This document shows, piece after piece, positions 1 through 11,300 of a DNA stretch of 64,000 bases. Position numbers and translations under genes: made by a program. Each line of letters begins with the position of its first letter. The first letter of the stretch is position 1. Under the pieces are notes generated by a model that had not been told where the DNA came from, searched no databases, and worked only from the letters and a program-made list of their open reading frames with translations. Origin of the DNA: Russula earlei (lineage: Eukaryota; Basidiomycota; Agaricomycetes; Russulales; Russulaceae); the NCBI GenBank assembly GCA_025769875.1, contig JAGFNK010000030.1:62001-126000 (forward strand), written 5' to 3'.

Positions 1-2002
1 GGAAGACGTAGACGAATACTACCGGAGCTTCAGGGCAATCTGCAGTCCCCTTGTCCACATGCGTCGCCTGTCCTACAAAGATTGCGACGAGTCATTCTGG
101 CTCGGACTCCACCTGGACGACTGCCGGATGGTCTCCCAACGTCTCGGCCCCTGGCGCATGAACGAAAAGCAGAGGCACTTTGTCAATTTCCAAGAAGTAT
201 TCGACACACTAGTCAAGATATTCTCTCAGCATCCCTGTGACATTCAATGGAAACACCAACTCTGCTCTGCAGATGAAGACGAAGATGACTACACATACCC
301 TGCACCCATGCCTGCTCCAGCCTCCATCCCTACGTCATGCACCATCGCCTCCGCCTTGCCTGCCTTGCCCATCGTCCCTGCAGTTCCCACCTCGTCCGCC
401 ATTCCTGTCACTTCGTTCACCGCCACCATCTTTGACTTGCCAGCCATCATCGCTTCGGCCCCACCTGCCTCCGCTGTCCAAGCATCACCCACATCCACCA
501 TCGTCGTCACCTCATCTGCCGCCCCCACCTTCATCTCATCCACTCCCACGCCCTCAGTCGTCTCGTCGCCTTCAGTCTCGTCCATCGCCTCATCCACCGC
601 CACAGTAGCCTCAGTCGTGCCAGCCGCCGACTTCGCATCGGCCTCCATCTTAGCCTCACCTGCACTCGTCAGTTCAGCCCAGTCCGCCATATTGCCAGCA
701 TTGCCAGTCGCCTCCTCTCCGCCAGCCACAGTCGTCTCAGTCTCAGCCGCCACCACCGCGCCCTTAGTCCTGCCAGCCACCTCCGTCGCCTCCTCTCTGC
801 CAGCCCCAGTCACAGCTTCAGCTACCGCCACTGCGCCCGCATCGGCCACAGCCTTCACACCCTTAGCCTCGTCCATCGCCTTGTCCGCTGCCATTCTGGG
901 ACTAGTCCCAGCCATCACTCCATCCCTGCCATCCACTGCTGCACCCTCCACCGTCGCCTCCACTCCATCCGTCTTAGCCGTCGCACCAGTTCTGTCTGCC
1001 GCCGCCTCCTTGGTCTCACCCTCAGTCTTCTCAGTCTCAGCCGCCGCTTTAGTAGTTTCGCGCGACACCAGCACCACTGCACCGTCACAACCCCTTGTCA
1101 CCAGCACCACCCCAGAAGACCAAGAAGGCCTTGACCACAAACTTAGCCATGACACACCACAACAGGAGCAGAAGCCGCCCCTGCGCCGCCGCTGCAGGAG
1201 AAGCAGTCACCAACGCCAACAGCACACCGCACGCCACCTCCCACATCGCCTCCCCATCCATTCGCGCGCTCTCGCCCACATCTGCTGCCGACACCTGCAG
1301 TGGAGACGACTCCACCACCGCCGCCGCAAGATGACAGATCCCACCCCCACGCAAGCCGCCCCATGCATCCTCTTTCTCGAGTCCTCGCCACCTACATCTC
1401 TATCTACAAACTCACGCTCGCTGCCTACGCCTTCGCTCCTCATCCACGCCTGCTGCCACCGCCTGCAATGGAGACAACCATGCAGCTGCCGCCGCCACAA
1501 GACAACACCACCGCCACGCAGCCGCCATCTCGTCACTGCCGTCCTTGTCTCCATGGCCTCTATTTCCCATCGCCCTCACCTCCTCCATTGTCGCCATCAC
1601 CAATCGCCGCCCCCGCATCTTCCACAAGCAGCCACGACTGCCGCCTCAATTCAGATGCGAAAGGCTCAAAACACTCGCATTCAGACCCTTGACCGAGGAT
1701 GGTCAAAGTTTCAAGCCCCCAGGAGGTGTAAGGAGGATTCTGGCTGGCCACGGAATCACGTGCGGAAACGCGACACGACACGACACGACAGTGACACCTC
1801 CTCCTATCCCTTACCACCTCCCTCTAGTTCCAGGCCGTCCACCGACCGCACACCACAAGCCACCTCGTGTGCGACATCAAGACCTCGATCGCATCGCCCA
1901 GCCCTCGCCACCGACCATGCGTGCACACCACGCCTCCACACACTAGACGTGTTCACATCCCAAGTCTTTCATCAAGGCCTCAACCGCCTCACCCAGCCTT
2001 GA
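1..2002 (+). CDS. Gag-like retroelement ORF with Ala/Ser/Pro/Thr-rich tail, 5' partial
   Basis: The frame is open from the window edge to the stop at 2000-2002, with an internal ATG at 59. The first ~75 residues are ordinary protein with a Tyr-Tyr-Arg-x-Phe stretch and a Phe-Trp-x-Gly-Leu-His-x-Asp-Asp motif. This pattern is common in retroelement-associated gag-like ORFs of Agaricomycetes, recalled from family knowledge and not searched. From about residue 85 to 340 the protein is almost only Ala, Ser, Pro, Thr and Val. After that it becomes basic and Pro/His-rich, possibly non-coding read-through. It abuts a truncated copia LTR, so it is probably the remnant of a different retroelement. No pol is visible. 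Confidence 0.4.
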   Translation, partial: EDVDEYYRSFRAICSPLVHMRRLSYKDCDESFWLGLHLDDCRMVSQRLGPWRMNEKQRHFVNFQEVFDTLVKIFSQHPCDIQWKHQLCSADEDEDDYTYPAPMPAPASIPTSCTIASALPALPIVPAVPTSSAIPVTSFTATIFDLPAIIASAPPASAVQASPTSTIVVTSSAAPTFISSTPTPSVVSSPSVSSIASSTATVASVVPAADFASASILASPALVSSAQSAILPALPVASSPPATVVSVSAATTAPLVLPATSVASSLPAPVTASATATAPASATAFTPLASSIALSAAILGLVPAITPSLPSTAAPSTVASTPSVLAVAPVLSAAASLVSPSVFSVSAAALVVSRDTSTTAPSQPLVTSTTPEDQEGLDHKLSHDTPQQEQKPPLRRRCRRSSHQRQQHTARHLPHRLPIHSRALAHICCRHLQWRRLHHRRRKMTDPTPTQAAPCILFLESSPPTSLSTNSRSLPTPSLLIHACCHRLQWRQPCSCRRHKTTPPPRSRHLVTAVLVSMASISHRPHLLHCRHHQSPPPHLPQAATTAASIQMRKAQNTRIQTLDRGWSKFQAPRRCKEDSGWPRNHVRKRDTTRHDSDTSSYPLPPPSSSRPSTDRTPQATSCATSRPRSHRPALATDHACTPRLHTLDVFTSQVFHQGLNRLTQP

Positions 2003-2262
2003 TTCTCTTTCATGCCTATCTCCCTTTCATGCCTTTCATCCTTAGTACTTCTCTCCTGTATATAAAACACCTAGCTACTCTGTAGTAGAGACAGTGGAGA
2101 ATAAGACCCCTCCTTGCAACCCACTCTTCTCTGCCTGCAAAAAAAAAACAAGAAGCATCACCAGTCATGCGGACCACTTGCTCTACTCTCTCCCCCTCTC
2201 CTCTCTCTTTCCTTGGACCGGTCAGCCTTACAATCTCACTTGCGCGTCCCTGGACTCGCTAC
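2003..2262. other. Non-coding tail with TATA-like motif between gag-like ORF and truncated LTR
   Basis: This 260-bp stretch is C/T-rich. It holds a TATA-like TGTATATAAAA at about 2056-2066 and a short poly-A at about 2140-2148. It may be part of an LTR or promoter of the upstream retroelement, but no matching second LTR is present. It ends where homology to the copia LTR begins, so one boundary is a truncation junction. Confidence 0.25.
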
Positions 2263-2389
2263 AGAGGTATAAATACCATACATATAGACAAGTATACATA
2301 TTGCTCTACACCCCAAAATCACTTGAGCATTAGCACAACCTCTTAGGTGGGTTGCTTGGCCTGTTAGCTGTGCTCTATGCTGCACAACA
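2263..2389 (+). repeat. Truncated 5' LTR of copia copy 1
   Basis: The sequence from AGAGGTATAAATACC to the terminal ACAACA matches the last ~127 bp of the 385-bp LTRs at 7816 and 16870. The first two thirds of the LTR are missing, so copy 1 has lost its 5' end and probably its promoter. The tRNA primer site follows directly at 2390. Confidence 0.85.
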
Positions 2390-2405
2390 GGTTATGGGCC
2401 CTGCA
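2390..2405 (+). promoter_or_regulatory. Primer binding site, half-tRNA(iMet) type (copy 1)
   Basis: GGTTATGGGCCCTGCA follows the LTR end with no gap. The reverse complement of its first ten or so bases, GGGCCCATAACC, is the anticodon stem-loop of initiator tRNA-Met. This is the internal-tRNA priming known for Drosophila copia. The same site with one change sits at 8201 in copy 2. Confidence 0.7.
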
Positions 2406-4549
2406 AGCCATGCACCTTCATTGGCTGCAATGATGGCAAAGCATCCCTGAAGCCTGCATGCTCCAGCAAGCTAGTCTACCCTCTGCGGAGACTATGTTGG
2501 CTTGTTTAAATACAATACTCCTATTGACGACCTCTAAGCCCCCTTCTAACAGCTATTATGTCATCTTCTCAACCAGTTACCCCCATTGTTCCCATCCTTG
2601 ATGGTGCCAACTATGGTATTTGGTCAAAGGCTATGAAAGCCTACCTCATGTCTGTTGGACTGTGGTGTTATTGCAATGGCACATTTGACATGCCAATCCT
2701 TCCTGGACTTCCTCAGGTGCCTCTTCCCAAAGAGATTGCTGCCCAGACTGCCACCCAAGCAGCTCTAAGAGAATGGAACAAAGGAAATGATATGGCAGTC
2801 AGTCATATGGTCCTTAGATCCAGCATCGCAATCCAGCAGGATCTCCCAACCCTGGATAGCACTGAAATGATCTGGAATCACCTTGAAACCCTTTATGGCA
2901 TGGCAATGACCACCAGTATTTATAAGGACTTCAAAGAAGCCATTTCCATTTACATAAACCCAAGCCAGCATCCTGGCACACAATTGGATTGCATCCATGC
3001 TGCCTTCCAACATCTTACCACATCCTCCCTTATGATTCCTGACACCTTACAGGCACTCATAATGCTTGCAGCCATTCCCCAGAAATGGGAAATGCTCATC
3101 CACATTGTCACTCAGAACTATGAACCAGCTGACCTTAATGCTAAGGATGTGCAAGAGGCTGTCATCTCTCAATACCAAACTGAGATCAATCATGGAATGA
3201 ACAAAAAACACAGTGCACAGAAGCTTTCCACTGTCAAGCACAAGCATGGTGACCCCTCCTTCTCCAATCAGCAGCAGGGAAATAAGCCCAAGCATGATGA
3301 AGATAAGGACAAGCACCAGTGCAGTAAGCACAGCAGAAAAGGAAAAGGGAAAGGCAAGCAGAGATCCAACCAAAGCCATGGTCCCAGACACTCACACATT
3401 GCAGACATTGCCACACTCCCACTCCCAACCATTACCACTATCACCCATCTGGGTCCCTCAGGGATCCAACAATGTACTGTCCCTATTGTGACTGACCCTC
3501 GCAAACACACTCATGGCCCTTACAAGGCCTTAAACAAAGCACTTGATCTTGATGACAATCTTGGGTAACTCCCACTATGCAGACAGTCAAGACCCTCAAG
3601 CAGTGGATCTCAACTTAATCCACTGCCTCATCAAGTGCAGTCAAATTACCATCACCTATCCCTGAGCCTATGGACCAGGACAATGGCGACTTTGTGCAAA
3701 CAAACACATCAGATTTATTTGATATATATGACAGTATCCCAGAAGGTGCTGCCACCCCTGAGCATGTTCCAATCCTGTTGGATGAACCACTTGATTGGGG
3801 CAGTGACCCTGAAGATAATGAAGCATGCATGCACTTCCCTCTCTCCTTTCACTTGCTAAGGAAAGTGAATGTAACAAAAATTGTTCAAGATATAAAGGGA
3901 AGCACAACTTGAGTAAAATGGGATCCTTATGGCTCCTTGACTCTGGCACATCTGTGCACTTCACCTTTGAAATCAATGATTTCATTGAGTATACACTGGC
4001 TTTGCCGCACAAAAGATCCCCTGTAAAAACTGCTGATAACACAATATATGTGGAAGGCAAAGGCGCTGTATTGCTTCAGCACACTGTCAACTCTAAGACA
4101 GTCATCATGCACATATTTCCTGTCCTCTACATTCCAAAATTTAATACTTGGATATTATCAATGGGGGAGTTTTTACAACAAGGGGTGCATGCACTAGGTA
4201 ACAATAGACATATTTCCCTACAAGAGGATGGACATATAATCCTGTCCTCTTACCCCTTATTCCTAGGTCAAACCATGTATTGGTTAGATGCCGCAATTGA
4301 AAGTATGCAAGTGCATTCCTTTATCTACACAGTAGATTATGATGTCATACACTGATGCCTTGGCCACCCATCTAAGGATGTCATAACATGTGTAAAGACA
4401 CATACCAAGGGTCTCCCTGAAGACCTGGAAATCCCTCAGGAACAGCCGGTATGTCCTGGCTGCATGCAAGGCAAGATGCCTGCATCTGTGCACTGTCCTT
4501 CTGAAACTTGTGCTTCCGCACCATTTGAGCACATTCACTGGGACCTTAA

Positions 4550-5111
4550 GGCCCCTTTTACCAACCAAGAATTCTTGAATCTTGAACTTGAACTTGGATT
4601 TTGGGATTTTCTGGGAGTGATGGGAATGACAGGTGTGATGTAAGTGACATAATAAACTAATATGAGTCTATTTCAAATATGAGTTATTTTTCAGTGTGAT
4701 TTGCTGGGTTTACATGTGATATGTAAAATATTTTTTCTAACCCTTCCTTCCACTCCTTCCAAGTGGGGTATTGCAAGCATGTCATTAAGGCAGAATATGT
4801 GTCACCAATGTGTGGGTGCACATCTTTGTGCAAATTTTGTATGTGCAGCTCTGGTGAAAATGGGGCTGCAAGCACCCAGATGTTGAGCTCAAGTCAGACT
4901 GCTCGACTCTGAGTTGATGCTGACACATCATGTGTAACCGCATATATGTGAATATGCAAATGACAACAGAAAAAAATGCATATTAATTTATTATATACAT
5001 CATATCACTTACATCACTCCTGTCACTCCTGTCACTCCTGTCACTCCTGGAAAATCCCGAAATCCAAGTTCAAGTTCAAGATTCAAGAATTCTTGGTTGG
5101 TAAAAGGGGCC
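4550..5111. mobile_element. Non-autonomous PIF/Harbinger-like MITE inserted in copy 1 integrase
   Basis: The 562-bp insertion is absent from copy 2. It starts GGCCCCTTTTACCAACC and ends with the reverse complement. The inverted repeats match for about 63 bp with a few mismatches and continue more loosely with GTCACTCCT repeats near the right end. The direct repeat TAA flanks it (4547-4549 and 5112-5114); the uninterrupted copy 2 has a single TAA. A 3-bp TAA duplication with GGCC-type ends fits the PIF/Harbinger (Tourist) group. No transposase is encoded. Confidence 0.75.
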
Positions 5112-5280
5112 TAAGAGTTTCCCTGTGAAGTCATATCATAAGTACAAATATTTTGTCAGTTTCATTGACAATTATTCCTCCTATGCATGGATTACACTCT
5201 TAAAAGATAAAAAGTCAACCATAATGGTTGTCAAACAATTCCTTGCCATGGTCAAGAACCAATATAAGACAGGAATTAAA

Positions 5281-5551
5281 TGTCATTGTGATTTATTACT
5301 GATGCACTGTAGATATCACTCTGGGGTGTCAGCACAATGCTCCAGATAATAGTTCCATTATTTGGATCGATTTATGGCTTATTCAGGTCAATATTACAGG
5401 CAGAGGAGCAGTAGTATACCTTAGTCTCAATTGCTCCTCTGCAGGTGTGTAGTAGTTTGACTCCTCATAACAATACCAGTCTCAATTGCTCCTCTGCAGT
5501 TCCCTTTGAGTCCTGTGGACATAAGGGTGCTAATAGGTCGCTTATTTAACA
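5281..5551. mobile_element. Solo LTR (271 bp) in copy 1 integrase
   Basis: The insertion is absent from copy 2. It begins TG, ends CA and is flanked by the 5-bp duplication TTAAA (5276-5280 and 5552-5556). Inside, a ~20-bp segment ending GCTCCTCTGCAG occurs twice (about 5427 and 5482). No coding sequence. The size, ends and duplication fit a solo LTR left by recombination of a different LTR retrotransposon. Orientation cannot be told from the ends. Confidence 0.7.
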
Positions 5552-6552
5552 TTAAAGAGTGAATGTCTGATGCTGGCAGAGAGTACAAATCAGAGGCCTT
5601 TGACAACATCCTAAAGGATGAAGGAATTAAAATCCTGCAAAGTGCCCCTTACACTCCACAACAGAATCGACGCACAGAGCACTTTATGTGCACTGTAATG
5701 GACAAAGCTCGGGCAATGTGCCTTGAAGCTTGTCTACCTCCCTCCTGGCAGGAATTTGCAGTGAATCATGGGACACACTGTTACAATAGGACACCAGCCT
5801 GACGCCTTCAATGGTGTACACCCTATGAAGTCCTAAAGAACAAGGTCCCTGATATTTCACACCTCAGAGTATTTGGTTGCGGTGCATATGTTCACATACC
5901 AGAAAAGTGTCAAGTCAACAAACTTTCACCTAAGAGTGAACTAATGATCTACCTTGGTCACACTGAGGGGATCAAAGCCTCACTCTTTATGAGGCTCCCT
6001 AATAATACACTTTACACTAATGCTACTGCCCTCTATGATGAGACCTTGTACCCCAAATGCAACAAAGTGCACACTAAAGGTACCACTCAGATTAATGAAC
6101 CACATGAAGAACTACTGCAACAACCTGTCAGAGACACCATTCCTGGTGTTGACAACCCATTCCCTATGCTCAAAAGTGAGGATAATGAGTGGCCTATACA
6201 GGCACTAAAGGAAGAGGATTGTGAGCAAACACCTGTCCCTCCTCCACTATCCCCTCCTCCCATTGAAGATCCTGTACCTCTTTGAAGGTCTCAGCAGTTG
6301 AGGAAAGTACCTACCTGTCCTGGCACTGTCTATGGTGAATGCATACACCCCACAGAAGTGGAAAAAGATATTTGGTGCACACACACATGGAGAACAATGA
6401 CAGAAAACCAGCCCAGCAGCTCCAGTGAGGATAGTACATCAGGATTGGCCACACCAGGCCCTTACCCTCCTGTTGTCCTTGATGATCAACCGCTGCAAGC
6501 CTCTGAGGATGAGGTAGAAGACATTCTACATCTAGCAAGGGAAGGGGGAGTC

Positions 6553-7166
6553 TGTTACGGCGTCACAGCCATAAGAGCATTAGCTCAAGGTTCAGTGGGG
6601 GCCAAGTCCCTGTGACTTGGTTCAAGGGGTTCGGTGGGGCTGGCTCAAGGAGACCATATCAGAGGTTTAGCATCTCAAGGCTGAGTCAAACAATGACTCA
6701 GTCTGCAGACAGAGTCGATCTTCTGGTTTCACAGAAGAGGAGGACGATGATAGAGCAAGAGAGGAGTAAGAGGAACGCAAGAGTTCCTCCTAGTGTGTTG
6801 ATGTCAAGCAAGGTAAGAGCTAGCACAAACAAGTTGTGATTTGAGAGAGGATACAGGGCAAAGGGATACGACAGGAAATAGGACAAAGCTAAGCTTGGGG
6901 CATTCCCCCAGCTTTCACAGGTGCTTTAAATACTGTATCTAACAAGGCTGTACAGTACTATATGCAGAACAATAGATAAAGGCGGACCAATAGCAAAAGG
7001 TACTTGAACAATAGATGAAACACAATGGGTGAAACAATAAGGGACCATCAGCATCAAGGGATGAAACGGTAACCAAGGGGATGAGGGTGATGGAGGAGAA
7101 CAATAGTAAAAGTAAACAATAACAACAGAGTGTAGAGACAAACCAACAAAGAGGTAATTCATGACA
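6553..7166. mobile_element. Solo LTR (614 bp, TGTTACG...CA) in copy 1 pol
   Basis: The insertion is absent from copy 2. It starts TGTTACGGCGTC, ends ATGACA and is flanked by the duplication GAGTC (6548-6552 and 7167-7171). A TGTTACG start is common for Ty3/gypsy LTRs in basidiomycetes (family knowledge). It has no recognisable coding content. It is a third LTR family in this window, distinct from the copia LTR and the 271-bp LTR. Confidence 0.75.
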
Positions 7167-7810
7167 GAGTCAAATTTCTGAACAATCTGCTCACCCAAGC
7201 AGTTCCACTAAGTTCAGAAGCACCTGATACTGCAAAGATTTGCGAATGGACCTTTAGGGACATTCTGCAAATGCCAAGTGAACTCCAAAAGGAGTGGAAA
7301 GATGCTTGTCGCAAGGAGTTGGAATCCCTCTGCAGATGCAAAGTCTTCAAATTAGTTGATCCTCCCAAGGATTGCAAAATAATTAAAAACAGATGGGTAT
7401 TTGACCTTAAGTCTGATGGTCAAAAAGCCAGACTAGTCACCTAAGGCTTCTCCCAAGTAGAAGGCATTGACTATGATGAAATATTCTCACCCATCGTACA
7501 GTTTGAGACAGTCCACCTGATGATTGCACTCACAGTGCTCAAAAACTGGCACATTAGTGGACTAGACATCAAAACTGCCTTTCTCTATGGCAAGCTCAAT
7601 GAAGAGCTCTATATGGAGTAGCCTGAAGGCTTCAAAATAAAAGGCCAAGAGTGAAAAGTCATGTGCCTAAAATACGCAATATATGGACTTAAGCAAGCGG
7701 CACTTGCATGGTGAAAAGCCCTTGACAAGTCTATGGCCTTGCTCAGCCTCATTCACCTTATGTCTGACTCTGGACTCTTTGTTAGTAAAGACAAGAGCCT
7801 GATAGCCATC

Positions 7811-7815
7811 ATCTA
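7811..7815. repeat. Target-site duplication ATCTA, left copy, of copia copy 2
   Basis: ATCTA lies just before the TG of the copy 2 left LTR and again at 17255-17259 just after the right LTR. Joining copy 1 across these sites restores its Ile-Tyr-Val-Asp reverse-transcriptase motif, which shows that copy 2 inserted into copy 1. Confidence 0.9.
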
Positions 7816-8200
7816 TGTTGAACCGGAACCCGAACGGATCAAAGAAGGTGAAGACCTTCATACAAGGTTCAAGATCCGCTCATAGATGTTATGTGTTAGA
7901 CAGAACTTTAGTATATGCACTTATGGCAATAGGGTTACACATACTACGCTATCTATCACAAGATGCAGCCTTATGCTGTGTCTAGAACGTTTCCACATCA
8001 CGTGTCACTGAATGTGCGATATAGTGGACACCTGTAGTCACCTCTTTTGGCTTTAGGAACAGCCCTGGGTCATAGAGGTATAAATACCATACATGTAGAC
8101 GAGTATACACATCGCTCTACACCCCAATATCACTTGAGCATTAGCACAACCTCTAAGGTGGGTTGCTTGGCCTGTTAGCTGCGCTCTATGCTGCGCAACA
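7816..8200 (+). repeat. 5' LTR of copia copy 2
   Basis: It runs from TGTTGAACC to GCGCAACA, 385 bp. A TATA-like GGTATAAATACC lies at about 8080-8091 and presumably drives the element. It matches the right LTR at 16870 over its full length. Confidence 0.92.
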
Positions 8201-8216
8201 GGTTATGGGCTCTGCA
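8201..8216 (+). promoter_or_regulatory. Primer binding site, half-tRNA(iMet) type (copy 2)
   Basis: GGTTATGGGCTCTGCA immediately follows the LTR. It pairs with the anticodon arm of initiator tRNA-Met, as in Drosophila copia, and not with the tRNA 3' end. Confidence 0.7.
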
Positions 8217-8366
8217 AGCCATGCGCCTTCATCGGCTGCAACAATGGCAAAGCATCCCTGAAGCCTGCATGCTGCGGCGAGCTAGTCTACCCTATGGGGA
8301 GACTATGTCGGCTTGTTTGAATACAATACTCTTACTGATGACCTCTAAGCCCTATTAACAGCTACA

Positions 8367-11300
8367 ATGTTGTCGTCTCGACCCTCTGCCCCTGTTGTCC
8401 CCATCCTTGATGGTGCTAACTATGGTATTTGGTCAAAGGCTATGAAAGCCTACCTCATGTCCATTGGACTGTGGGGTTATTGCAGTGGCACTTTTGATCT
8501 GCCAACCGTCCCTGCACTTCCACAGGCACCTCTTCCCGAAGAGCTTGCTGCCCAGGCTGTTGCTCAGGCAGCCCTGAAAGAATGGAACAAAGGGAATGAT
8601 ATGGCAGTCGGTCATATGGTCCTTAGATTGAGCATCACGATCCAACAAGATCTTACGTCTTTGGATAACGCAGAAACTATTTGGAATCGCCTAGAAACCC
8701 TCTATGGCACGGCGACTACCACTAGTATCTATAAGGATTTCAAAGAAGCCATTTCCACCCGCATTAACCCGAGCCAGCACCCTGGCCCACAAATTGATCG
8801 GATACACGCTGCGTTCCAGCGTCTCACCGCATCCTCCCTAATAATTCCTGACCCCTTACAAGCACTCATCATGCTTGCTGCCATTCCCCCGAAATGGGAA
8901 ATGCTTGTCCACATCATCACTCAGAACTATGATCTACCAAATCAAGATCTGAACGACATGCGAGAGGCTATTGTCTCTCAATATCAAACTGAAATGAATC
9001 GTGGCACAAACAAGAAGCACAGTGCGCAGAAGCTTTCAGCTGTCAAGCGCAAGCACGGTGACCCCTCCTTCTCTTCTCAGCAGCAAGGCAATAAGCCCAA
9101 GCATGATGAAGATAAGGACAAGCGCCAGCGCAGTAAGCGCAGCGGCAAAGGAAAAGGAAAAGGAAAGGAGAAGGCCAATCACAGCCATGGTCCTGGACAC
9201 TCCCATATTGCAGACATTGCCGCACTCCCACTCCCAACCATTACCACTATTGCCCATCTGGGTCCCTCGGGGATCCAACAACGTACCATCCCAACTGCGA
9301 CTGACCCTTGCAAACACACTCACGGCCCTTACAAGGCCTTAAACAAAGTGCTTGATCTTGCTGACGACCTTGGGGTAACTCCCACTATACAGACAGTCAA
9401 GACCCTTGAGCAGCGGATCTTGACTCAATCCACTGCCTTGACAAGTGCAGTCAAATTACTGTTGCCCGTTCCTGAGCCTATGGACCAGGATGATGGCAAC
9501 TTCATGCAATCAAATACATCGGATTTATTCGACATATATGACAGTATCCCAGAAGGTGCTGCCACCCCTGAGCATGCTCCAACTCTGTCGGATGAAGTGC
9601 TTGATTGGGGCAGCGACCCCGAAGATAATGAAGCGTGCGTGCGCCTCCCTCTCTCCTTTCACTCGCTAAGGAACCTTTTAGCATCTCCCCAGCCCCAAAG
9701 CAGGCTAGATATGTCTAATAAGTGTTCGCTTGTATCGCACAATGTACAAATTAGCGCAGGAAGTAGTTCCCTGCATAGTGAATGTAACACCAATTGTTCA
9801 AGATGTAGAGGAAAGCATGACTTGAGTAAAATGGGATCCTTATGGCTCCTAGACTCTGGCGCATCCGCACACTTCACCTTCGAAATAAAAGACTTTATAG
9901 AGTATACGCCAGCTTTGCCACATGAAAGATCCCCTGTTAAAACTGCCGATAACACAATATATGTGGAAGGCAAAGGCGCTGTATTGCTCCAGCACACTGT
10001 CAACTCAAAAATGGTTGTCACGCGCATTTCTCCTGTCCTTTATATTCCGAAAATTAACACTCAGATATTATCTATGGGGGAGTTTCTACAACAAGGGATG
10101 CATGCATTAGGGAACAATAAACATATTTCCCTACGAGAGGACAGACAAATAATCCTGTCCTCTTACCCCTTATTCCCGGGTCAAACCACATATTGGTTAG
10201 ACGCCTCAGTTGAAAGCATGCAAGCGCATTCTTTTATCTACGTGGTAGATTATGATGTCATTCACCGACGCCTTGGCCACCCATCTAAGGATGTCATAAC
10301 ACGTGCAAAGACACATACCAAGGGTCTCCCTGAAGACCTAAAAATCCCTCAGGAACAGCCGGTATGTCCTGGCTGCGTGCAAGGCAAAATGCCTGCATCT
10401 GCGCACCCCCCTTCTGAAACTCGTGCCTCCGCACTGTTCGAGCGTATTCACTCAGACCTTAAGAGTGTCCCTGTGAAGTCATATCATAAGTACGAATATT
10501 TTGTCAGCTTCATTGATGATTATTCCTCCTATGCATGGATCACACTCTTAAAAAATAAAAAGTCAACCATAATGGCCGTCAAACAATTCCTTGCTATGGT
10601 CAAGAACCAATACAAAGCAGGAATCAAAGAGTGGATGTCCGATGCTGGTGGAGAGTACAAATCTGAGGCCTTTGATAATGTCCTAAAGGACGAAGGAATT
10701 AAAATCCTGCAAAGCGCCCCATACACTCCACAACAGAATGGATGTGCAGAGCGCTTTATGCACACTGTAATGGACAAAGCTCAGGCAATGCACCTTGAAG
10801 CTTGTCTACCTCCTTCCTGGTGGGAATTTGCAGTGAATCATGGGACACACTGTTACAATAGGACACCTGCCAGATGCCTTCAATGGCGTACACCCTACGA
10901 AGTCCTAAAGAACAAGGTCCCTGATATTTCACACCTCAGAGTATTTGGTTGCAGTGCATATGTGCATATACCACAAAAGCGTCGAGTCAACAAGCTTTCA
11001 CCCAAAAGCGAGCTAATGATCTACCTTGGTCATACTGAGGGGATCAAAGCCTCACTCTTCATGAGGCTCCCAAATAACACGCTTTACACAAATGCTACCG
11101 CCCTGTATGATGAGACCCTGTACCCCAAATGCGACAAAGCGCGCACTAAAGGTACCACGCGGATTAATGAACTGCGTGAGGAACTACCGCAACGACCTGT
11201 CGAAGACACCATTCCTGGTGTTGATGACCCATTCCCTACAATCAAAAGTGAGGACGATGAGCAGCCTCTACAGGCGCCAGAAGAAGAGGAACGCAAGCAA

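Larger units (their letters stand above)
2558..7810 (+). pseudogene. Copia copy 1 gag-pol, 5' part, decayed
   Basis: This is the gag, protease, integrase and N-terminal reverse-transcriptase region of a Ty1/copia element, clearly homologous to copy 2 (8367-12321). Gag is open from the ATG at 2558 to 3568, then loses one G relative to copy 2 and shifts frame. Protease (Leu-Asp-Ser-Gly-Thr at ~3935), integrase and RT pieces follow with many stops. Three foreign elements interrupt it at 4550, 5281 and 6553. The RT ends at Ile-Tyr-Val of the YVDD box, where copy 2 inserted. Most differences from copy 2 are CG changed to TG or CA. It resumes at 17260. Confidence 0.9.

Noticed and set aside
289..1155. 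Long minus-strand frame rich in Ala/Glu/Thr
   Set aside because: It is the antisense shadow of the Ala/Ser/Pro-rich gag-like ORF; composition alone keeps it open.
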